Assembly: GCA_036365455.1 (NCBI GenBank)
Contig: JAWQUS010000010.1
Coordinates: 15,570,501 to 15,634,500, forward strand
Length of the DNA stretch: 64,000 nucleotides
From: Macrosoma leucophasiata
Lineage: Eukaryota; Arthropoda; Insecta; Lepidoptera; Hedylidae
Direction: 5' to 3'
In this document: positions 23,290-34,368 of the stretch, one piece after another
Numbering within the stretch: the stretch's first letter is position 1
Layout: every line of letters starts with the position of its first letter
Program-made: the position numbers and the translations under genes
Notes under the pieces: generated by a model
What the model was told of the DNA's origin: nothing
The model's database searches: none
What the model saw: only the letters and a program-made list of their open reading frames with translations

Positions 23290-23600
23290 AGTGAAATAAG
23301 GCATGATCCGACGGTCCGGGCATATAGAAAGAACGTCGGATGAGCGAATGTCTAAACAGATATACAATGCGAATGTAAATGGCTGCAGAGGCCCAGGAAG
23401 ACTAAGACTGACCTACAATGACCAAATAGGTCGAGTGTTGTCTGAGGGTGGAGTCAAAAGTTTTAGGAATCGGCGTGCATTCCTAAGACAGAATGATGAA
23501 TGTAAAAGAAGCACGGGAGGTATGTCAGTACCGAGATATCTGGCGCTTAACACTCTGCCTACTCCGAGGAACCTGGCAAGAAGATACATACATACATAAG
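23290..23600 (+). pseudogene. LINE polymerase C-terminal tail (RTE-like), remnant
   Basis: A 98-codon frame at 23303-23599 reads GHIERTSDERMSKQIYNANV, then a GPGRLRLTYNDQIG segment and NRRAFLRQ. That is the pattern of the extreme C-terminus of LINE polymerases ('GH..R....KKIY.A.V.G.RGRGRP...W.D.I'). The sequence ends in agaagatacatacatacata, the simple 3' tail shared with tail family L. The catalytic RT is absent. A further decayed relative lies at 43365-43520. Confidence 0.75.
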
Positions 23601-23610
23601 AGCTTAACCT

Positions 23611-23885
23611 TTTTACTGGAGGTAGAGCTCCAGTGACGGAGCTCGCGGGCGTGGGCACCGCCGCATTACCTAATATACTTGCCGCTAAATGGTAGTGTTC
23701 AGCACTATCGTGTTCCGGTCAGGCGATAATGCACGGGCCTGTGATTTCTGGCACAGAGGCATAACACCTTGGGCCTCGGGAGTGGTAACGCATCTGCATT
23801 TTGACCTTGATCTTTTTGTGGGTCTATAGGCTGCAGTCATCACTTAACATCAATGTAAACTGCATGCTTGTTTGCCACTTCCAAA
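23611..23885 (+). repeat. Family M short repeat, plus copy
   Basis: Nearly full length: tttactggaggtagagctcc head, 'tggtagtgttcagcactatc' middle, 'catgcttgtttgccacttcc' end. It follows directly on the LINE remnant. Confidence 0.8.
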
Positions 23886-23889
23886 AGAA

Positions 23890-24430
23890 AAGATAGAATT
23901 AGATAACATGTGAAATTCTAAATGTCCCTTATCATATATAAATTAACGTCGTCGGTAAGTTTTATCGCGCCGGATAAACCTTCGCCGGTATAGATTTCGT
24001 CGGTATCCTGTATCCGGTACATTCACACACCACTGGCCACGTTAGCGACCAACTTTATTTTATTACAACTTTACGCAACTTCGCCGTATCTTGACTTTCT
24101 TGACACGTTTCCTGAATAACTTTTCGATGTTGGACATATTCAGCCGCATTCGATCCCCTCGTCAAAACATGAATATGGTGCTCATCAATCTGATTATTAT
24201 TTTGTGGAGAGTAAAATAAGGAAACGAGAGTTAAAAACTATTCAATCGTGGACAAAATGAGGAAGTAAGAAACTCCTCCTCCTAATGTATTATAATTAGG
24301 AGCGTTGTTAAAACTTTGTTTCGTCAAAATCGGCTAAGGGAAAAAGAAGTTATGGTCAATTGAAAATTTACTTCAAGCACTGCTTCAAAACTATTAAACA
24401 AAGTTAAATGAGGTTTACCTAAACGTATTT
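23890..24430. other. No gene seen
   Basis: AT-rich sequence with a short 'cgtcggtaagttttatcgcgccgg' CpG patch. No coding or repeat assignment. Confidence 0.35.
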
Positions 24431-24437
24431 AATTTAT

Positions 24438-24520
24438 ACTAGCTGTGCCCGCGACTTCGTTCGCGTAGAATTTAAATAAATTATCGTTCAGTATCTGCGG
24501 ATGAAGTCGTGGGCCCATCA
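24438..24520 (+). repeat. Fold-back mini-element
   Basis: tactagctgtgcccgcgact begins the unit and 'gatgaagtcgtgggcccatca' closes it in inverted form, with 'attatcgttcagtatct' between. It is a more diverged relative of the fold-backs at 11262 and 24736. Confidence 0.65.
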
Positions 24521-24735
24521 AGTTCATTAATAATACTGCTAACACTGTTCCAATTCTCGTTGAAAACATAATTTAACGTGATTAAATGTTAAGCCTATAC
24601 AAATATTAACGAGTGAATACTTGCTTATATTTAAGTACAGAAATCGGTACGTAGAAAATTTCTTGACCTAGAATATCATTAATCTTCTTAGCTAATATCG
24701 TCCTCTAATAAAATACGTGTATGTTTATATAATAA

Positions 24736-25140
24736 CTAGCTGTGCCCGCGACTTCGTCCACGTGAGACTAAATATGATTGTTCAGTATCTACCCGGACGA
24801 AGTCGTGAGCGCAGCTAGTATAAAAGTAGTCTAAGTTACTCCTTATTACATCAGCTACCTACCCGAGGAAGTCCCGTCAAAGTCGGATACACTCCAATTC
24901 TACTTATTTATATGTAGGTATGTATGTATGTATGTATGTATGTATGGAGATAAAAGTAGCCTAAGTTACTCCTTATTACATCAGATACCTACCCGTGAAA
25001 GCCCCGTCAAAGTCGGATACACTCCAATTCTACTTATTTGTATGTATGGAAATAAAAGTAGCCTAAGTTACTCCTTGTCACATCAGCTATCTGCCAATGA
25101 AAGTCCCGTCAAAATCGGTCCAGCCGATCCCAAGATTAGC
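24736..25140 (+). repeat. Composite repeat: fold-back plus tandem units, copy 2
   Basis: The fold-back aactagctgtgcccgcgact ... gaagtcgtgagcgcagctag (24736-24820) is followed by nearly three direct units of about 100-120 bp, each with 'ctaagttactccttattaca', 'cccgtcaaagtcggatacac' and a tatg-rich spacer ((tatg)n at 24914-24945). The array ends with 'cccaagattagccccgccaaa'. The reading frame at 24928-25272 exists only because the units repeat. Confidence 0.75.
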
Positions 25141-25209
25141 CCCGCCAAACAAAAAGTGGATATGAGTAACATAACAAGATACAGTACTCAACAATTAAGA
25201 AATAATATT

Positions 25210-25500
25210 TTTACTGGTGATAGAGCTCCAGTGACGGAGCTCGCGGGCGTAGGCACCACCGCATTACCTTAAATACTTGCCGCTAAATGGCAGTGTTCAG
25301 CACTATCGTATTCCGGTCAGGTGGTAATGTACGGTCCTGTAATTTCCGGCACAGAGGCATAACACCTTAGGCCTCAGGAGTGTTAACGCATCTGCATTTT
25401 GACCTTGGTCTTTGTGTGGGTGTCTATAGGCTGCACTCATCACTTAACATCAATGTGAACTGCACGCTTGTTTGCCATTTCCATTACATAAAAAAAAAAT
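25210..25500 (+). repeat. Family M short repeat, plus copy with A tail
   Basis: Full length from tttactggtgatagagctcc to 'ttgccatttccattacat' and a run of nine A. It is one of the best copies for defining the family ends. Confidence 0.85.
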
Positions 25501-25706
25501 TGCACATCGAGCCTACGAAAGAGATGATCGGCTCGTTTCGACTTCGTAGAGCGTTATCTCTGTTGCACACTGCCTACGTAAGCACTGACAGTCCGGTATT
25601 GGTCAAAACTTGATCAAAATGGTCGACTTACGTCAAATAGGTACGGTGCGAAAGAGATAACGCTCTACAGACCCGAAGTAAGTCTCCTTCCTAGGCTCGA
25701 TGTGAA
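25501..25706 (+). mobile_element. MITE F (about 206 bp, long imperfect TIRs), copy 1
   Basis: The ends are inverted repeats of about 60 bp: tgcacatcgagcctacgaaa on the left, and 'cttcctaggctcgatgtgaa' on the right. The inner TIR parts share tagagcgttatctct. It is too short to encode anything. A reverse-orientation copy is at 45778-45993. Copy 1 starts exactly after the A tail of the family M copy. Confidence 0.8.
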
Positions 25707-25984
25707 ATACTTATTGTTGAGCACTGTAGAAACATGTCCAACTAAGGGTAAGAGCAGCTACTACTTTAGCATTATAGTCTTGAAAATATGTCGAACAAAA
25801 TTCCTGAGTAGTCAATAAAACAGCGCAGCTATTGTTACTGCTGCCCGCTATTGCATTGCCCCGAGTGTATTTGCGAAGTTACGCACTGATTGTTTTCATG
25901 CATGTAATTGCATGAGGGTACTCTACAGATTTAAAGATACACTAAAGCCTCGTTCTAGCTTTACGCGGGTGCATATGCCTACTT

Positions 25985-26165
25985 AATATTATAAATGAGA
26001 AAGTAACTCTGTCTATCTGCCCGTCTGTTACCTTTTCACGTCCAAACGACTGAACCAATTTTAATGAAATTTGGTACAGAGATAGAGCTGACTTTGAAAA
26101 AGAACATAAGCTACTTAGTTATTTATAAAACGACATACACGCGGGCGAAGCCGCGGGCAACAGCT
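25985..26165 (-). repeat. Repeat R (ends gcgggcgaagccgcgggcaa)
   Basis: It carries 'gtaactctgtctatctgccc', 'ccaattttaatgaaatttgg', 'agagctgactttgaaaaaga' and 'aaaacgacatacacgcgggc'. It is a near-complete example of the repeat into which the 54.8-59.8 kb LINE inserted. Confidence 0.75.
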
Positions 26166-26544
26166 ATTACTAAAAAAGCATATAGTGTATGTTACCTATA
26201 AAAATTGATGCGTTTGTTTATTGAAGGAAATGTTCTATAATTTATTATAGTTTGAATATATTTTAGTGAACTAGCTGTACAATTACCATTTGCGTTTATA
26301 CACTACCTCATTACAAAACCCGCCTAAACCAGTTTTTTTTATTCTCGCTTACATAATCAACTGTTCTGCTCCCTAGATTTTGTATCAATATTTGATATTC
26401 TATAAATTTTCCTAAGTAATAAAATAAAGTGTCAAAAAATGAGTTAAATTCTACTATCGAAAACTGTAGCTGTAACTGTATATATATATTATTTCAACCA
26501 AACCAAAAGCTACTTGACATCAACATCATCTTTTGATAATTTTT

Positions 26545-26857
26545 ACGTAACTTCACGCCTGTAATCCCCGAAGGGGTAGGCAGAGGTAAATGCATGCATT
26601 TAATCATACATGCAAACACCCACGACTCGCCGGTTACGTTTTGGCCCATGTAACAGGTGGCGAACCTGTTGCCATCTCCGGGCACATTACCAAACTCCGG
26701 GGTACTGGGAAACTTCCAGAAAATGGAAAAATCCCAATAGAAGCAGAGATAAAGGATTTTTAGACCGTTATCTCTAATATCCCCCGACCCGGGAATCGAA
26801 CCCAGGACCTCCAGCGTAATAGTAGTGGCCTGCTACCACTACGCTACTGAGGCAGTT
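26545..26857 (-). repeat. tRNA-derived SINE, family A, full-length reverse copy
   Basis: Reverse complement of 22213-22526 over its whole length. The B box appears as gggaatcgaaccc and the tail as cttcacgcctgtaatccccg. A (ta)n tract follows at 26861-26880. Confidence 0.88.
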
Positions 26858-26889
26858 CAATTATATATATATATATATTATTGATAATT

Positions 26890-27690
26890 TTTCGTCTATT
26901 TATTTGGTCTTATTTTATATTTCTGGTCTATATTTGGACTCCCTAGTTCAGCGACACGTATCGATACCCAGAAATTCTATCTTAATTAAAAATCTAGCTA
27001 TTTTTAGTGTATTTAAGATTAAAATACCATCGACTTGAAGATAGCTCACTATGTAATCCTAGCAGAAAAAGTACACGTTTATTTGGTTTAAATAATTCTT
27101 ATCGTACAAAATTAAATTTGAAGCAGCTTGCGATAAGAAAATAGCAAAATAGAAACGGAACCGAGCCAAGACTTAGCTCGTATATAAATATATAACGGGA
27201 TCTCTGGCAAAAAGTTCTTACAAATACGACCGGAATAAAGCCTTAATACTTTTTAATAGTGCTTGAGGAAGCTAGGAAATACGGTGTGCTTTGTTTCTAT
27301 TTTTAAGCTTCCTTAAGCCGGAAGTTATTCAATTCGATTATGTTATTGGAAATTCAAAGTATTGATGTAAGGGAGTCACAAAGAACTGAGCTGAAACTAC
27401 GAGCCAAATCTCAACCATTTTATTAATATAAGATTATTTTCAACTCAAGAGTAGCTTGGAAGCTTCCTCAAAATCATCATCATAAAACAAAATTTGTAGT
27501 TCGAAGGTTTAACCAATATTCTGATATTAAAAAGTACTTATGACAAAGTTATTGATATATTATTGTACCTATTTATTTTTCACGAAAAGCAAATACGTTG
27601 AATATACGACGTTGTCGGAATTACTTTGCTGGTGCCGTAAATTGGTAGCGACTTCAGAAAATTTGAAAACAAATACTTTTTATATGGGTC
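26890..27690. other. No gene seen
   Basis: AT-rich DNA with no repeat partner in the window apart from short low-complexity runs. Confidence 0.35.
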
Positions 27691-27692
27691 AT

Positions 27693-27960
27693 GATATGAA
27701 GTGGCAAACAATCATAAAGTTTACATTGATGATAAGTAATCCTATAGCCTATAAACATCTACATGAAAAGCGAGATTTCAATTCGCTGTCACTCCTGAAG
27801 TCAAGTTATGCCTCTGTGCCGGAAGTTACAGGACTGCACCTTTTTTGTGAATAGCAAATAACAACACCAACATGTTTGACGAATGATGAACAAAAACGAC
27901 ATGATATATTAAACCAGCCAAGTGCGAGTCCGACACAGGGCACAGGGTTCCGCACAACTG
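27693..27960 (-). repeat. Family M partial reverse copy plus repeat scrap
   Basis: 'gaagtggcaaacaatc', 'cctatagcctataaacatct' and 'cctctgtgccggaagttaca' are family M read in reverse, truncated at about 27840. At 27915-27960 'aagtgcgagtccgacacagg' belongs to the same dispersed repeat as 3158. Confidence 0.55.
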
Positions 27961-28309
27961 AAAAAATGTTTGCTTTAAATGCTCTACACTTTTTAGAAGT
28001 TTTCTGTTATCTATGTAAAGGAATATTTTCAGTATTTCTTTCATTCAGTAGTAATATCGAAACATAAGAGAAAACTTTGAAAAAATTGTTTATAAATAAT
28101 TAAAACAAACATTCATCAACTCGAAAATATGAGAAATTATAGTATTTACTTAACGTAGCGTTACCACGTTACTTGAACCGGTGAAAGCACAACACCGTGA
28201 GTTGTTAACAAAGTGAAAAAAACAGTGAATATTAATCAGTGCAGTTATTTCAGAGCAAAATAACCTCATATGCCTTGCATATCAAGGCAAGGCATAACTA
28301 ATTAAAAAA

Positions 28310-28963
28310 TTGGGTACCCTCCTGGACAACGACACCTTGCGGGTGGCCGTAGCCCTTCGTTTAGGGTGTAAGGTGTGTGAGCCCCATGAATGCACATGCG
28401 GGGCTATGGTGGAAGCGAATGCCCACCATGCCTTGGTCTGTTGCCGGTGTGCCGGGAGGTTCCTTCGTCACCACGCCCTTAACGACGTTATTCGTAGAGC
28501 CCTTATTTCAGCGAACGTCCCTTGTGTCCTAGAACCTCAGGGTTTGAGCCGTACGGACGGAAAGAGACCAGACGGTCTGACTCTTGTGCCTTGGCAGAGA
28601 GGCAGATGCCTCCTATGGGATGCGACTTGTGTGTGCACTTTCGCCGCCTCTCATTTAGGCCGCACATTTAGGGATGCTGCTGCAGCGGCTGAGGTGGCTA
28701 CCGCGAAGAAGCGAGAAAAATACGCACCTCTGTTGCCGAGTTATCTCTTTGTCCTTTTTGCGGTGGAAACTGCTGGGAGATGGGCGACGGAGTCACTGTC
28801 TTTCATTAGAGAAATTGGCCACCGTCTTAAACTTAGGGGCTTCGACTACCGTTCCGGGTCTTTCCTGATACAAAGGCTAGCCATTGCCATTCAAAGGGGA
28901 AATGCAGCTAGTGTTTTGGGCTCTTTTGCACCGGGGATGACCAGGGGCGGTTTGTTTGACTGA
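28310..28963 (+). pseudogene. CCHC plus restriction-like endonuclease end of a LINE
   Basis: A 218-codon open frame (first codon TTG, so the true start is lost upstream) ends at a TGA at 28961-28963. It has a Cys-Cys-His-Cys cluster (C28, C30, H39 or H40, C44), then KRPDG at residues 85-89, WDAT at 103-106 and KKREKY at 133-138. That order, zinc cluster then PD..D..K..KY, is the C-terminal architecture of restriction-like-endonuclease LINEs (the R2/R4/HERO side). The strand ends AIQRGNAASVLGSF. The reverse transcriptase is missing, so this is a 5'-truncated remnant, though the remaining frame is uninterrupted. In the family this domain nicks target DNA. The exact clade is not certain. It lacks the 3' part of any host gene around it. 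Confidence 0.75.
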
Positions 28964-28989
28964 CTATGGAGACATAGTCACCATTTTAG

Positions 28990-30220
28990 GTAGGTTTTAA
29001 AAATATGACATATATTTAATTGGGATTTTATTTTTATGTTTATTTAGTAATTATTTGCTCGTAATTTTGATTTGATTTAAATTTCTTAATGTAATGTTGT
29101 TCATTGTTTTTTATTTCTTTTTTATATTGTATAATACATTATGTAGTTTAGTTAATTTTATGTTAATTTATAATTTAAGTTATTGTAAATTTTTGTATAA
29201 TTTATATTAATAAATAAGTTAGTTCAATTAAAAAATACTGTAGATCAATTGTACTTTAAATTAAACCATTAAATTTTCACCGTGTATAGTGTACATAACT
29301 TTTTTAAGTCCCTTATTTTTAAAATGTACCTATATATTTAAAATGTACCTATTTTCGTTAAAAGTCCACATTTGAGTAACTAATTTACATAATAGTATAA
29401 TATTATGTGTATTTTGAGCTCAATCAGCCCAGTAGTTTTGAAGGAAATTGGCTGTGACAGACGGACAAAGAGAAGACAAATGCACAAGTGATCGTATAAA
29501 GGTTAAGTTTTTCCTTCCATATACCTCCGAACACTCAAAAGCCGTATTACTGATTGATTTATTTAGTACACGTTGAAATTTTATTCATTCTTGTTTCAAT
29601 AATCCTGGACTCGGTATTGATCGATAACCGATTTTTTAAACCTTTTCTAAAAATTTAAGAAATAAAATATTCGTCTTCAAAAATGTTACTTAGCAGTATT
29701 TTTACAATTTTTTATCAAAATCTTTAAAAAAAGAACGTTTTTAAAAATCATTATTTTCGGTTTCAAAACGATCAACATTTCGCCGTTATTGTATTTTCTT
29801 ATTTATTACGTATAATAACTTAACCTAGGTAGATAGAGAAGAAAAAAAATAAAACCCGTTTATAGTAAAAACTGTTTCACAATTTTTATATTTACTTACC
29901 TTAAAGAAAATGAAAGATAGAGAAAAGTAAGAAGATTTATAAATCTATTAGTCAGTTTATGATCCACAAAATTTTACAAAGCTGGAAACACTTCATAAGA
30001 ACTAAATTTTCTTGTTATTTAGTGTAATTTTTTTAGCTGAACTGCCTTAGTGACCCAACAAACTAATTAAGACAGGTAATCAAAAATAATGATAATGTTG
30101 TTCAGCGTAATTAATGAAGACCACTTAGTGATGGCAGTCGGCTACACGTAAATAGCAATAAAAAGATGTAATGAAAAAAAACCAAAAGTTTTATTTAATA
30201 GGATTATTATTAAATATTCT
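28990..30220. other. AT-rich DNA without a gene
   Basis: Very AT-rich. The first part may be the 3' untranslated region of the LINE remnant. 'aaatgtacctatatatttaa' is tandemly repeated at 29321-29350. No coding frame is supported. Confidence 0.4.
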
Positions 30221-30227
30221 ACTAGTG

Positions 30228-30479
30228 GTAGAGCTCCAGTGAAGGAGCTCGTGGGCGTGGGCACCACTGCATTACCTAATATGCTTGCCGCTAAATGGTA
30301 GCGTTCAGCACTTTCGTGTTCCGGTCAGGTTGTAAGTACGGCCCTGTACCCTTTTGACCTTAGACTTTGTGTGGGTGTCTATAGGCTGCAGTCATCACTT
30401 AACATCAATTGAACTGCATGCTTGTTTGCCACTTACATTACACTTACTGCTGCGTCACTGGAGCTCTACCACCAGTAAA
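30228..30479 (+). repeat. Family M copy ending in an inverted head
   Basis: A plus copy (actagtggtagagctccagt onward) runs to 'catgcttgtttgccacttac' and is followed at once by a reverse head, cgtcactggagctctaccac to 30479. The two heads can pair, making a fold-back unit. Confidence 0.75.
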
Positions 30480-30484
30480 AGTAT

Positions 30485-31310
30485 TTGAAAGTATATTATG
30501 TGATGTATCTCATAGAAGCCTCTGATTTTATAATTCAATCGAAGTCTATAATTTCTGAATTCAAGAATAAGAAAACACAATAAAAAGACAAAATTATTAA
30601 AATAAAATTCCACAGAATTCGCCTACTTAAATTGTTTGTAACAGTTCTTACAACTCAAATCTGATCATCTGATTCCTAAAGAAATACTTACTATCTACTC
30701 TCACAGAAAGCAAGTCATTCAAAGGAATTGAGAAAATATAAGCAATTTCCATGCCTAGAGCATTTGGCAATCCATACCACACAAGGAAGTTAGTATAACG
30801 ATAAAAAGCAGACTTTTGCTTGATCACGATTTTTTTTGAAAGTAGACAATTTCTATGACCCATTGTCTAAGTACCAGCGATAACTAAATTAGTAATTATT
30901 TAGAATCACCAAAAAAATCTCACTTGTTACAGATAAAAATTTCATATGTCTATTGAAGTATTAGTTTAATTTCAATACCTTGATACCATAATTCAAAAAG
31001 CCTAAAGTCTTAATATATTAATTTAACCATACTTTTGTATATTAAAATATTATCAAACGATTGAAATTAATTAATTACATATCTTCATTTTCATCTTATT
31101 AGCAACATAATTAATCAACTCTACTCTCATATTGGCTGTAACTAAATACGTAAATTAAACCCACGCATTCCTTTATATACTAAATTTGATAAACGGTGTT
31201 CTTAAATATTTTGCTCATAAATAATACTCTAATACAGTCGAGGAAGTCAATAAAATACTACTTATGTATATTACACACAAATTATAACATGTACAATAGT
31301 TATATAATGT
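30485..31310. other. No gene seen
   Basis: The minus frame at 30648-30863 has no domain. AT-rich throughout. Confidence 0.35.
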
Positions 31311-31315
31311 ATCTT

Positions 31316-31440
31316 GATGTATACGCCAGGTCCCTAACGGGGTAGGCAGAGAGTGTAGAGCGCCAGATATCCCGGTTCTGACAAACCTCTCGTACCTCGT
31401 CTACTTGTGGGACCTGGCGTGAAGATACATACATACATCT
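31316..31440 (-). repeat. LINE tail L with inverted ends
   Basis: It starts gtatacgccaggtcccta and ends 'gggacctggcgtgaagatac' plus atac repeats, so the first 16 bases are mirrored by the end. Between them lie 'aacggggtaggcagagagtg' and 'ccggttctgacaaacctctc'. It matches 49362-49450 closely. Confidence 0.65.
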
Positions 31441-31865
31441 TGATGTATACAAAATATAAAAACCATTACGTTTGGTTAAGCATATTTATTTTTTATTCCT
31501 GTACTGGGTTATATTATTCAAATAAAAACTAGGCTGAATGTACTTTATCTATTAGTAAATAGATTATCAGTCACTTCCTATGATCAAAGCTACATAAACG
31601 TATTTATCTCCATAGATATAATATGTTATAACGCATATACATCTCAACAAATATTTACCGAGTAAACATAGAAATTAATCGATTAGGTAATTATAATAAT
31701 AATAAATATGTTATTAATAAATCAAGAATTACATGAAACGTAAAAAGAAATAAAAATCACTGACCTTTAGCATTACCATCCAATTATAAGCATCAGTTCA
31801 ATAATAACAGTTCACAATAAATGCACTTTAACCGTTTCAATATAGGCTCTAATAACCCAGTGATG

Positions 31866-31995
31866 CGATATCGCTACGCCGCTACGGCGTAGCGGCCGCA
31901 ATGCTACGGGAGTGTACGCGGCGAACTACGAAGCGCGACTGCCGCGCTGCATGCCTCGCCCGCGCCTCGCCGGCCAGCCGGGATGCAAGCGTTTA
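31866..31995. other. GC-rich patch with a 10-bp-arm hairpin
   Basis: cgctacgccg at its start is answered by cggcgtagcg after a cta loop. The patch continues as gcggccgc, tgccgcgctgcatgcctcgcc and ends at about 31995. Similar tacgcg/gtagcg wording occurs at 59525-59610. No copy is long enough to name a family. Confidence 0.4.
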
Positions 31996-31999
31996 TCCT

Positions 32000-33580
32000 T
32001 CTTACTTTTTTACATTGTGTTCAAATTACTTTGTCACTTTTTACATCTTATGATCTTTAACATTGAATGTCATTTGGGATCCTTTTATTTGCGATTTCTT
32101 AGAATTGTGCCAATTATTATTAAGAAATTTGTAACATTTTAAATTAAATGAACGCTACTTATAATAAAGCAGTATCATACAATGAAAAGGAATGCTCAAT
32201 GGCTCTAAAAGAAAGTTTTCACTGGCCAATTAGGTCAAGAAGTTAGATTTTTTTTAACACGAACTGAAAACTGACTATATTCTCTCATAACGGCATCGAA
32301 GCGCAATACAAATGAAATTCCATTATGATATTAAAGCAAAACCCCAAAGCTGGTTGGCTTTATGAAAGAATTTATTAATAAAGAACAGAATATTATTCAA
32401 TTTTTTCCTGAAAACAAAGATGGAGCGGGAAAAAATTCTGTTCCCACCTGGAGCCTTGAGGCTAGTCGAATTTATTAGCATTCAAATGATTTATAACTAG
32501 CAAGCGGCAGCTGAATATTTTCTGATTCATCTTAAATTAAATTCTTTCTTTCCTTTGAGTGGATTTCATTAAGGGTAACGAAATGGCATAGAGATGAAAA
32601 AGATAACCTGAAGAGTAGAGGAGCCGCACGCCCCTTCATTCGTGCTCTTGGCTGAACTTTCAACTATTAATTGTCAGACATGACTTAAAAAGTCTATAAA
32701 CTATTGAATATTGCCTTATCATCGTGCTAACTATGTCTAACTTTGATTAATGTAAATTTTAAAACCAAGTCTATAAACGAATTAATTTGAAAAATACAGT
32801 TCGTGGCATGATAGTTCAATGATCACTTTTGCATTGAAATTGCTCAAAATGTTATTGCACTATATAGCAGTTGATGATAATTGTATTTTGCTTGATGTAT
32901 TTGTTATTAACATTCATACCGGTGACAAACGCAATTCACATACTTAATAAGTGACGACTGCAGCATATAGAACTAGAGGTATAAGGACAGATTTGTTACC
33001 ACTACTGAGTCTTAAGTTGTTTTGTGTGTTAATTTTTATGGACCATAAAAATACTATAAAATGTCAACCGGAAATGTATCTTCGGTCAAACGCATGAACA
33101 CAAGAGCCTTATTTAAAAAAAAATAACTTAAAATTTAATGCCTAATGTTGAGATTGAAATTTCGTAAGAATAATTTTAAAAAGATGTCTGGCGTTGAGAT
33201 TTGACGTCCCACCGCCCACTAGCAGAAGATTTTTTTTTCTAATGGAAGAGAGTTCTTCCACTAGTGTAGTTAGTCAACCGAACAATGGCGGTCAAACTAT
33301 TCCTACAGAGTTGTAGTAAATATAATAACGTGAGATCGAGCAGCAGCGTACCGCGATAAAACTACAACCACTGCGATCCTGCCAAGCGAGGTGATTATGG
33401 TATATTCCCCTGGGCTGAAATAATGATGATAATTATTAAGGGAACAGCGACATCTCAACGATATTGTATGAACTGTAAAGTCTATCATATCGGTTGTATA
33501 GCTATTTATTCGTTATCAATGGATGTCGTTCACCGACCCTAAATCGGTTAGAAATTAAAAAAGGGAAACCAATTTAACGC
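32000..33580. other. No gene seen
   Basis: AT-rich DNA without a supported frame or a repeat partner in the window. The minus frame at 33303-33488 is not supported. Confidence 0.35.
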
Positions 33581-33589
33581 ATCGGTGTG

Positions 33590-33665
33590 GGACTTCGGTA
33601 GCTGAGGTTGCAGATTCGACTCCTGCCAAGTCAAATTTTATTTCCGTTTTTTCTTTAATTTCTAA
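33590..33665 (+). repeat. tRNA-like element, copy 2 (decayed)
   Basis: 'gggacttcggtagctgagg' and 'ttgcagattcgactcctgcc', then 'aagtcaaattttatttccg', correspond to the D arm, T arm and tail of the element at 2575, with the anticodon region deleted. Confidence 0.5.
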
Positions 33666-33669
33666 AGTT

Positions 33670-34160
33670 CACTCGCATGTATTATTGCAAAAAATAAATA
33701 CTACAGATGATGATGAAGTTATAATTAAAAACCATTCAAGTCACACATTGTCCCTAAACGTTAAATTGCACCTTCCATAATTCTCTTCCACATCCCAAAG
33801 GTTGACTGTAAGAGATTGCCTAGTGGCATTAATCCGCCTAATGTATTCGGTGCATTGAAATATAAAAATAAATAAAAAGCATGATCATTATGATTTTGCA
33901 ACAATGTTTTGAGAATAATGATTAAATTTTATACGATTATTAATGTTAAGTTTACCTTAAGGTATAATACGTTCCTTTAAAAGTTTTGCAATGATGTAAT
34001 AACTAACTTTGAACTCCAGTAAAGTATCTCAAAGGCGCGCCACTGCATTAGATTATCTATCCAATCTATCTTTTATGATAATGTACTTCGATGAAATTAT
34101 ATAGGTGGTAACTACCAGCTACAGAAGACCTACAGTCTGATGTGTTTGACTTATTTTGTG
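33670..34160. other. No gene seen
   Basis: AT-rich, no recognised repeat body. Confidence 0.35.
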
Positions 34161-34164
34161 AAAC

Positions 34165-34325
34165 ACTAGTGGCCCGCACCGGCTTCGCACAGGTGCAATG
34201 TTATCTACGTTACTACTATCATAATAAAATATATATAATCGATTCAGTATTTCCGAAGATTAGCCCCTATAAACAAACAATCAAAGTTACAAACTTTGCC
34301 TCTTTATAATACCTTTTAGTATAGA
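34165..34325 (-). mobile_element. Short non-autonomous Helitron-like element, reverse
   Basis: On the minus strand it begins TCTATACTAAAAGG, continues 'tattataaagaggcaaagtt' and ends 'gcgaagccggtgcgggccac' then CTAGT. A TC start, a CTAG end and a GC-rich hairpin just before it are Helitron features, and a longer relative is at 49108-49328. It encodes nothing. Confidence 0.7.
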
Positions 34326-34355
34326 TATTATAAAGAGGCAAAGTTTGTAACTTTG
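34282..34355. repeat. Perfect 30-bp inverted repeat at a Helitron 5' end
   Basis: Bases 34282-34311 are the exact reverse complement of 34326-34355, with a 14-nt loop (ccttttagtataga) that contains the Helitron start. The right arm begins at the base next to the element boundary. Confidence 0.9.
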
Positions 34356-34368
34356 GGTAAGCTTTGAA

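Noticed and set aside
24928..25272. 114-codon frame with repeated GDKSSLSYSL text
   Set aside because: The frame exists because a non-coding unit is tandemly repeated; the opposite-orientation copy at 10948-11151 gives similar artefact text.
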